This document shows, one piece after another, positions 57,141 to 64,000 of a stretch of DNA of 64,000 nt. Where the stretch lies: the NCBI RefSeq assembly GCF_014898055.3, contig NW_023605083.1, positions 68,565,715-68,629,714 on the forward strand, written 5' to 3'. This DNA is from Talpa occidentalis (taxonomy: Eukaryota > Chordata > Mammalia > Eulipotyphla > Talpidae). The first letter of the stretch is position 1. Every line of letters starts with the position of its first letter. The position numbers and the translations under genes were made by a program. Under the pieces are notes generated by a model. That model was not told the origin of the DNA. It ran no database searches and saw only the letters and a program-made list of their open reading frames with translations.

Positions 57141-57628
57141 TGTAGCTGAAAGTGGAAAGGATCTCTTCTATGTCTGTCCTCCTCTAGAAACAGAGCTGAT
57201 CTCCCAAGCCTGTTGCAGTTTCCTTCCTTGAGACCAGTGCCCAAGTTTACTCATTGTTTTATCTTCAGGGACTGAACAGAGCTTAGATTATAGTTGTCAT
57301 CAAGTGGCATTTGCCTTCAGATAGACAGAATGAGTAGTTTAATGGCATAAAAATGTTTTCCACACACACTGTCACTGTGAGCTCTGAGGATGACTGTGCA
57401 ACTCTATTCTCCATTACACCTAGGACATTCTCTACAACAGAGTGAGCTCTTACTATTCATTTATGTGTTATTATTGTTATTATATTTTTATCATGAATTC
57501 AGCCATACTCCTGACATTTTTAAGTCCTGAAAGCTAGTGTTTGATTAATGGCTCTGAATTCAACACAGAATGTAAAACCATAGGCCTGTTCTTCAAGAAA
57601 TAAATCCCCACTACAATTTATCTTTCTT
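57141..57628. other. Unassigned unique sequence
   Basis: A weak L2-like end near 57415-57470; otherwise nothing recognised. Confidence 0.42.
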
Positions 57629-57718
57629 TTTTTACATTTTTTTAATTTAAATTTTATTTTTATATTCCCCATACAATTACAACCCCCTTATTTTTACCCC
57701 AGTCCCTAATCCCAATCC
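57629..57718 (-). mobile_element. Very short L1 3' end
   Basis: About 90 bp of the reverse L1 3' UTR: aaattttatttttatattcc, ccatacaattacaacccct-type text, then ccccagtccctaatccc. It stops just after the C-rich tract. TTTATCTT occurs on both sides, a possible target duplication. Confidence 0.85.
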
Positions 57719-58255
57719 AGTTTATCTTGAGTGTAACTTGTACAGTATCTATTTGAGCCCCTCTAGCTTTGGGACACTATTTCCTAGAAGAGGCTTTTCT
57801 GTCATTGAAGAGTCATGAGTTTTAGCTTATTGTTTCTCATATGAATTCATATTTTTTCATATGGAACGTGTATGGAAACTCAAAAAGTCCTTAGTTATTT
57901 AATGGAAGCAAGTTGGCGTTTTCCTTCTTTTGTAAGTCTGCGCTCTTCCCTGGAACTCTGTGTCATCCTGTGCAAATGACGGGCAGTTTGAAAATCCCTG
58001 AACTGGGGAGTGGGAACAGGGAGTCATGGAGAGAGTCTTAGTTCCTGGCTGGAAATTGTCCCTCAGAGCAATCATTGCACGATGTTCTTGGCTTTCACTC
58101 AACTTGCCTACGTGACAATCCATTCTCCCTGACTCAGCCTTCTGTTTCCAGACAAAAGATTCACTCCCAGTGCATTTTTTCTGTTCTTACTAAATAGACC
58201 CTCTAACCATCACTGTATCTTTCAATTCCAGCTAACAGCTTGGACAGCAGTTTTG

Positions 58256-58260
<5 letters not shown>
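57719..58260. other. Unassigned unique sequence
   Basis: No repeat or gene recognised. Confidence 0.45.

Positions 58261-58288
<28 letters not shown>
58261..58288. repeat. Isolated poly-T run
   Basis: A pure T-run of about 28 with no recognisable SINE, L1 or polyadenylation signal beside it. Confidence 0.9.
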
Positions 58289-58292
<4 letters not shown>

Positions 58293-58446
58293 GTTACTAA
58301 GCAAGCATGCTTGGCCAGAGAATCATGCAGAATCCTCTGTGGAAACTCCCCACATTTGAAGAAACACAGGTTAGTTCTTTAAACTCAGGGCAAAGTCCAT
58401 TCCACATCTTATACTCATTTATCCATATCCGGTCTCTATCATTTCT

Positions 58447-58695
58447 TCATAGTTATTGATCACTAAGTACGAGTCAAACACTGTGTTAAATGATTTGCAC
58501 AAGTGATCTCATTTAATTTTTACCCAAGCCCTTTGAAATTGATTCCATTAGTAGTCTCATTTCACAGAAGAGAAAACTGAGGTACAAAGACCTTAAATGA
58601 CTTGCCCAAAAGTCCATCACAAGTAAGAAGGGGATTTGACCCCAGATATATGAATTATCCATGGCTAAACAACTGTCTTAACTCTGTGTTCCTTC
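58447..58695 (-). repeat. MIR (reverse), near full length
   Basis: The best MIR in the window: gatcactaagtacgagtcaa, acactgtgttaaatgatttg, gtgatctcatttaattttta, tttcacagaagagaaaactg, taaatgacttgcccaaaagt. Confidence 0.82.
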
Positions 58696-59402
58696 CCTAG
58701 AGTGTAATGATAGGTGGATGTCTGTCTTTAACTTATTTTGTGATCTTTGACATATCAATTCAATTTGTGGGGCCTCATTTTCTTCCTATTAAAAAGATCC
58801 TGGCTGAGTTGAACATTTCATTAATAAATTACACATGACAATTCATAATCATCTTAGGTAGGAAGAGAAAGATGAAAAGAAATAACTCTCTCCGATGTCG
58901 ATATGAGGGAATGAAAGATCCTTGATGCCACTAGCTACACCCTATTTTATATTTCTACAACTAAAAAGCCAAGGAATAACTGAGAAATCTAATTCTCACA
59001 TATCTGTAAGTATAACCTACCTCAGGGATGACACATATTTCCATTCTTAGACTCTTCCCCTTTCCCTGACTTTAGAAGTAAAGTGAGAACCTTTCAAATT
59101 TGTAAATGTATTTGGGAAGTGAAAGAAAAGGGAAGAATATAAAACATACTGTGCTAGTGTGTATGTGGGTTATAATATAAAACTCCCCAAATGGGCCTTG
59201 ACAGAGACTCAAGATGTCTACCCCAACACCCACTTCTCACACTCAATTTATCATCATTTGTGATATTAGATCTCTAGCAGTCCTCTTGATCCATGAAAAT
59301 GTGGGCTCACTGCCATAATCCCAGCATGGCACAGGAAGCAGAATTCCCAGTGACTCTGTGGACCTCCCCAAGCCATCCAGCACAGCATGCCTTCTGACAT
59401 GT
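58696..59402. other. Unassigned unique sequence
   Basis: No repeat or gene recognised. Confidence 0.45.
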
Positions 59403-59722
59403 TATATTTATTTATTTATTTATGTTATATATTTATGTCATCCTTCATTTTTGTGCAATGTATTCCACGTGAAATTCCCACCACCAATTCACCCGTGCAC
59501 CATCACCATAATTCCTTGTGCTCTTCCCACCCCTGTCCTAATTCTTCTCCCTCTTCCTCCCCTTCAGAATGTCTCTGGTTACGGTTGCCTGTTGATTTTG
59601 ATTTTTAGTTTATTATAGTCATATTTTTTTCCTGATCCCTTATTTGGTTCCTCTACATTCCTCCTGTAAGTGAAACCATCTGATATTTTTCTTTTTTCTT
59701 TCTGGCTTATTTTGCTGAGCAT
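59403..59722 (-). mobile_element. Older L1 3' end
   Basis: Reverse L1 3' UTR and last ORF2 codons: T-rich tail (59405-59425), ttcagaatgtctctggttac, gttgattttgatttttagtt, ttctggcttattttgctgag. It is more diverged than the 22-35 kb copies. Confidence 0.85.
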
Positions 59723-60474
59723 TTTGTATGTTTGTATAAACTTTTAATCTGTATAGACGAATAAACTGCTTCATGGATATTTTTTTCCATTTAAACTAAA
59801 GAAAATCATACAAAGGATATTGAAAACTAAATTTCGAGTTTCCTAGCAGCCAAAGTAAAGAGGGTCTGTAAGACTATTTGAGCATGAATTCTGGATTAGA
59901 TGAATTTGATACAAATTAATAATTTCCTTCTTTAAATAAAAAATATTAATGCAGGATTAAAAGATTTTAATAATCAATGATGCTTAGACATGTGATCCTT
60001 GTCTCCATAGTTGGATACTTTCTTAAACGAATACATACTGGGTCACACAGGAAAATTAGTTGATAACAAAGGGGACGGTTTCATTAAAAAAAAAAAAAAA
60101 AAAAAAAGCTTTCGTAATCCTTCTTGTCTCTATTTTATGATTTGTTTAGGAGCTAACATTCTCTCATGACAATTATGACCATATACTGTCTTTCTTGTCA
60201 TCCTCAGTTGTTATTCTTTCAAGTAGAAATGGTGTGTTAAGGTGGAAAGTATATGAACATTTAGAAGGGAAATTTAAAAAAGACAGATGCTCCAATAGGG
60301 CTGATGAGTCAGAGAGTGTGGCCCCAGGCATATATGTTCAAGGTTTGAATAGATATGTTCTTATAGGTGAAAAATAAAGGAATTTGACTATGATAATCAC
60401 CAAATAATTTGTTTTATTTACCCAGATGATACTCCTGTCTTTTTCAGCGGAAAGGAAATATGATATACTCCTAG
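59723..60474. other. Unassigned unique sequence with poly-A
   Basis: A pure A-run of about 22 at 60086-60107 with no AATAAA or repeat upstream. Otherwise nothing recognised. Confidence 0.45.
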
Positions 60475-60640
60475 GAACATATGATCACAGAATTCTAAAA
60501 TATTATAGCTGCAAGGGCACTTAGAGATGATCTGAATCATATTCAACTTAAAAATCAAGACCTGGAAAAGTAAAGAACCAGGTCATAGGAAACACATAAA
60601 TTAGTGACACAGAATTAGAAGTCGGCCCTCCTAAATCTTG
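60475..60640. repeat. Ancient MIR-like or other mammalian SINE remnant
   Basis: Text such as attctaaaatattatagctg, caagggcacttagagatgat resembles the widely shared gagctggaagggaccttaga-type repeat. I cannot assign the family with certainty. Confidence 0.42.
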
Positions 60641-60661
60641 ACTTTGAAAGTGTTGATATAA

Positions 60662-60916
60662 GGCCTCCAGGGTGGCATAGGAGTTAAGTCTCAGTGTTAC
60701 CACACTATCACTTCTGCAGCCTGAGTTTGATTCCCTGGCCAGTGAGCTAATTCACATATGGTGCAGCAGACCACTCCTGTCTCATCTGCTGCTTCCCTTA
60801 GCAGTGTATTTCAGTAGATCCACCTTTCTGTTCCCCACTGGTGAACCCTCTAACCCTCATACCTTTGACCTACAACTCAGTTTTTCTATGCATAAATAAA
60901 TAAATCTTTAACTTTT
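60662..60916 (+). mobile_element. tRNA-derived T+ SINE, stratum A (host copy)
   Basis: Old-type plus-strand copy: GGGTGGCATAGGAGTTAAGT head, GAGTTTGATTCCC B box, CTATGCATAAATAAATAAATCTTTAA end. A younger SINE lies in its 3' flank. Confidence 0.9.
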
Positions 60917-61197
60917 CTTTTTTATAAGTAGGCTTTTTTTTAAGATTTATTTATTTATTTATACAAGCACTGGGTACAGTCAGAAGCGCGGGAGGGTGAG
61001 AGAATTCACCGGAGCCAGAGTGGGGAACAGAACAGGCAGACTGATGAAATACACGCTGAGGGGAGCAGCGGGCGCTGCAGGAGAGGTCTGCACGCCACGC
61101 GGGACTCTCCCCAGTGGCCGGGAATGAACCGGCGCTGCAGAGGCTGCGGGCAGCTTCACAGCCCAGCACTCAACTCCTGCGCCACCAGGGAGGCCCG
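60917..61197 (-). mobile_element. tRNA-derived T+ SINE, stratum C, nested at the tail of an older copy
   Basis: Young minus-strand copy with CpG-rich body. Target duplication ATCTTTAACTTTT at 60904-60916 and 61198-61210; it includes the TCTTT of the older SINE. Its tail has TCTT, eight A, then a non-A piece GCCTACTTAT, then A6 (60917-60943). Confidence 0.95.
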
Positions 61198-61210
61198 ATC
61201 TTTAACTTTT

Positions 61211-61739
61211 TAAAAGAAAAAAAGAATGAGAGGTTTAGTATAAAAGGATATTCATATGACTAGAATATGGATTTTTCTTCCTACCACATTGCCAAGCCAC
61301 CCTCTTTCCATCTTATTCTAGATTTCACATCCATTTTTACATTCAGAGGTTCTTCTCTTCTTAAAAAAATAGGAGATATCAATGAAGTGAATTTTTCTCC
61401 TTGGTGATTACACTGAGAAGACATACAGGGATTGTCGTCTAATAAGCAGTCTCCCCTGAGAAGAATTATGCTCCCTATAAGAAAATAGGACATGTGAAAT
61501 TAATATATCATTGTAGTTTAGAATTTGGAGTTAACCAGACCATAATTTATATTCTGGTGTACCTAGTTATTACTTAATAACTAGAGAACCTTGGTCACCT
61601 TACCAAATTCACTTAAGTCTTGGTTTCCCAGTATGTAAAAAAAGGAAAAAAAAGACATATTGATTGCCCCCAACAAAAGCTATGTTTCTAAACACAGCAC
61701 ATTTTTAACATTTCCAGGTAACTGATGCATGAGTTAGAT
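61211..61739. other. Unassigned unique sequence
   Basis: No repeat or gene recognised. Confidence 0.45.
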
Positions 61740-62050
61740 GAAGCTTGGCATTGATTAATCTTTTTCACCTGAGCCAAGGCCACTCTTTATAGACCTTTTG
61801 CCCTCCATTACTATACCCATTGTAAAATGTTTATCCAATTGACTGTTTCTCCACCAACCCTCTCTACATTAACCTTATGGATTAGCCTTTGAGGTGCATT
61901 GTATCAAAAGCCTACTGAAAGTCCAAGTGAATTATATCAATGGTGACTGTCACCTCCTTGAAAAATTAATCAACTTTGTTAAGCATGAGCTCCCTTTGGA
62001 GATCTATTGCTACAGGTCTCTGCAAATTGAGAAGGAGAAGAAGCAGACTG
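61740..62050. mobile_element. CR1/L3-type LINE remnant
   Basis: The motifs accttatggattagcctttg, tcaaaagcctactgaaagtc, caagtgaattatatcaatgg match the familiar conserved CR1/L3 reverse transcriptase region. Strand not assigned. Confidence 0.6.
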
Positions 62051-62064
62051 TTATTGTGAAAGGG

Positions 62065-62325
62065 CCTCTGGTCTGAGAACCCAAATTCCTGTGTTCTAGT
62101 TTCAATTCAGCTATATCCAGGGCTGTGACCTTAAGCTAGCCGCTCATAGGTCAGTGAAGCTAAAGAATAGAAAAGGCAAATCATTGGTTAAAAGTGCATG
62201 CTTATGAAATCATGAAGAACATGAGCCACATGTTAGATGTGAGAGCTTGATTAGGCTATTAAATTTACAAAACCTCAGCATTCCATGAGTGAAATGGGGG
62301 TGATAATAACAGCTGAATAAATAAC
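62065..62325 (+). repeat. MIR, apparently split
   Basis: MIR head and middle (ggcctctggtctgagaaccc, gggctgtgaccttaagctag) at 62065-62165, then the later part (aaatgggggtgataataaca) at 62268-62325. The 100 bp between do not match. Confidence 0.52.
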
Positions 62326-62401
62326 TGTCTGTAACTTCTTTTGTACATGTTCATTTTGATGTGAAAAAACTCCTCAAATACCCTGATTTAAACTCTACCT
62401 A

Positions 62402-62638
62402 GGGCCTCCCCTGGTGGAACGGTGGTTGAGCGCTGGGCTGTGAAGCTGCCTGCAGCCTCTGCAGCACCGGTTCGATCCCCGGCCGCCAATAAGTGTCCCA
62501 CATGGTGCACAGACCTCTCCTGCCATGCCCACTGCTCCCCTCAACAGTGTATTTCATCAGTCTGCCTGTTCTGTCCCCACTCTAGTTCTGGTGAATTCTC
62601 TCACCCTCCTGCGCTTCTGACTGTACCCAGTGCTTGCA

Positions 62639-62681
<43 letters not shown>

Positions 62682-62710
62682 ATACATCTTAAAAAATAAA
62701 AAAAAATGAA
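62402..62710 (+). mobile_element. tRNA-derived T+ SINE, stratum C, expanded tail
   Basis: Young plus-strand copy with an intact B box (CCGGTTCGATCCCC) and CTTCTGACTGTACCCAGTGC. The tail has grown to about twelve AAAT units (62638-62684). Flanks AAACTCTACCTAG / AAACTCTGTCTAG differ at two sites. Confidence 0.93.
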
Positions 62711-62797
62711 AAACTCTGTCTAGCTAGCAATATGTGTGTGTTCGCATGCACACCTGTGTCTTCATATATATAGACCCACATACAGTAATTTTTAGTT

Positions 62798-63168
62798 GTT
62801 ACTGGGTATGTATTTAATTGTGTCCTTCAAAAATATTGTGAAGTCCTAATCCCTGTGATGTTATTTTAGAATAAGATGACCATGTTAAAATAAAGTCACT
62901 AGGTTAGACCCTTAGCAGATAAGACTGCTTTCCTTATATGAAAAAAAAAGAGGAGGGGTGATTTCTATACGGAAAAAGATTGTGTGAAGACACAGAGTAT
63001 CCATGTACAAAGCCAGGAACACCAGAAGCTGGAAGAGGCAAGGAAGAATCCTTCCCCTATCTTGATTTCTGACTTCTAGTCTTATGAGCTGTGAGACAAC
63101 ATATTTCTGATGATTTAAGACACCCAATTTGTGAAACTTTGTTGTAGCCGCCCCAAAAATCTAATGCA
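62798..63168 (+). mobile_element. MaLR LTR (MLT1/MST type)
   Basis: A nearly complete solo LTR: ttaattgtgtccttcaaaaa, gaagtcctaatccctgtgat, ttgtgtgaagacacagagta, cttgatttctgacttctagt, tgagctgtgagacaacatat, gatttaagacacccaatttg. It starts TG and ends near CTAATGCA. An old ERVL-MaLR solo LTR with no internal coding region. Confidence 0.85.
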
Positions 63169-63640
63169 CTATGCTAAAGATTACAATTTACACCCTTAAA
63201 TTTTCACTGAGAGTTTTTACTTTTAATTCTGTTAATTTATAAGTTATTGTGGCACTACTACAAGTAAAATATAAGTAACTTCAGGGTAAGTCCATTTAAC
63301 TCACTACCATCCTATAGGATTTAGTTTGTGTGTATATGTTTATATATATGTGTATGTATGTATTTACCTATATATTACATTTATTCACATAATAAATCAC
63401 TCATTTAAATGTTTTATATATATACACACATTTGTTGTAAATAAAAATTTAAGATAAAATATAGTATTTGATAATTACATCTGTCATTTCCATTTCCACT
63501 GCTATTTTCTTCCTCTTGAAAATTCAAATCCCCATCTGCTATTATTTCATCTCAGCCTGAAGAACTTCCTCTAAGATTCCTTTTGGTGTGGATTTTCTGG
63601 CATCAAATTATCTTAATTTCCTTCTATCTTAAAAATAATT
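63169..63640. other. Unassigned AT-rich sequence
   Basis: A TATA/TGTA-rich patch at 63330-63425. No gene or repeat recognised. Confidence 0.45.
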
Positions 63641-63652
63641 TGTTTCACCTTT

Positions 63653-63914
63653 TGAAAAATATTTATTTAGTTATTTATACAAGAATCAGGTACAGGCCAG
63701 ATGTGCGGGAGGGTGAGGGGATTCACCAGAGACAGAGCAGGGAACAGAACAGGCAGATTGATGAAATACACTGCTGAGGGAAGCAGTGGGCAAGACAGGG
63801 GAGGTCTGCTGCACCATGTGGGACCCTCGCCGGCCGGCCGGGATCTAACCAGCGCTGCAGAGGCTGTGCACAGCTTCACAGTGCTGCACTCAATCGCCTG
63901 TGCAGGGGAGGCCC
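63653..63914 (-). mobile_element. tRNA-derived T+ SINE, stratum B
   Basis: Minus-strand copy with a small deletion in the head, which removes part of the A box. The target duplication TGTTTCACCTTTT lies at 63641-63653 and 63915-63927. The right one overlaps the start of a poly-T. Confidence 0.93.
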
Positions 63915-63926
63915 TGTTTCACCTTT

Positions 63927-64000
63927 TTTTTTTTTTTTTTTTTTGACAGCCATTTTTATTGAATTTAAGAGTCTAGATTTTAGGCTTGGTTGTTTTTCTT
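63927..64000 (-). pseudogene. 3' end of a probable processed pseudogene or unknown retrocopy
   Basis: Read on the minus strand, the window edge runs CCTAAAATCTAGACTCTTAA, then TTCAATAAAAATGGCTGTC and a pure A-run of about 18-22. AATAAA lies about 12 bases before the A-run, as in a polyadenylated mRNA. It does not match the window's L1 or SINE ends. The parent gene cannot be named from so short a piece. Confidence 0.5.

Overview
This window reads as placental-mammal nuclear DNA from a gene-poor region or the inside of a very large intron. It is AT-rich. It carries ancient repeats shared by mammals (MIR, L2, CR1/L3-like, MER5A, MER20, MaLR LTRs, old L1M) under a layer of younger, lineage-specific retrotransposons. 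No stretch could be supported as a host protein-coding exon. Every long open frame is L1 ORF2, its antisense shadow, GC-rich SINE sequence, or chance.

The dominant younger repeat is a tRNA-derived SINE of about 260-290 bp. It has a Pol III A box (TGGCGCAGCGG) and B box (GGTTCGATCC) in its head, and a tail of AATAAA repeats followed by TCTTT. This is the design known as a T+ SINE (polyadenylation signal plus Pol III terminator). I count about 21 full or near-full copies and two 5'-truncated ones. They fall into three strata by diagnostic bases. Stratum A is oldest and ends TGTATGCATAAATAAA. Stratum B ends TTCTTGTATAAATAAA after ...TGGCCTGTACCCCAG. Stratum C is youngest and ends TGCTTGTATAAATAAA after ...CTTCTGACTGTACCCAG. 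Nesting agrees with this order. The SINE and the L1 type suggest a laurasiatherian; a rhinolophoid bat is my best guess from memory and is not proven.

Layout. 1-10 kb: unique DNA with SINEs, MIRs and one older 5'-truncated L1 (4325-5379). 10-22 kb: SINEs, L2 and MIR remnants, and a possible RFX X-box (20231-20244). 22-26 kb: two 3' ends of a young L1, one keeping a 274-codon open ORF2 C-terminus (25000-26026). 26-33 kb: MIR, L2 and L1M remnants, MER5A, and a 5S rRNA pseudogene (30644-30734). 33-36 kb: a nested mosaic in which an old L1 was hit by a SINE, that SINE by another SINE, and the old L1 also by a twin-primed L1 (33631-35504) with a perfect 16-bp target duplication. 38-43 kb: a long ancient antisense L1 with two SINE insertions, one with an unusual two-part 3' tail. 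43-64 kb: mostly unique DNA with MIR, L2, MLT1, MER20 and SINE copies, a MaLR LTR (62798-63168), and the 3' end of a probable processed pseudogene running off the right edge.

There is no operon, CRISPR array or other gene system. The most informative content is retrotransposition history: twin priming, SINE tails carrying non-A segments inside the target duplication, tail-targeted nesting, and a few possible regulatory segments (46550-46830, 20080-20360).
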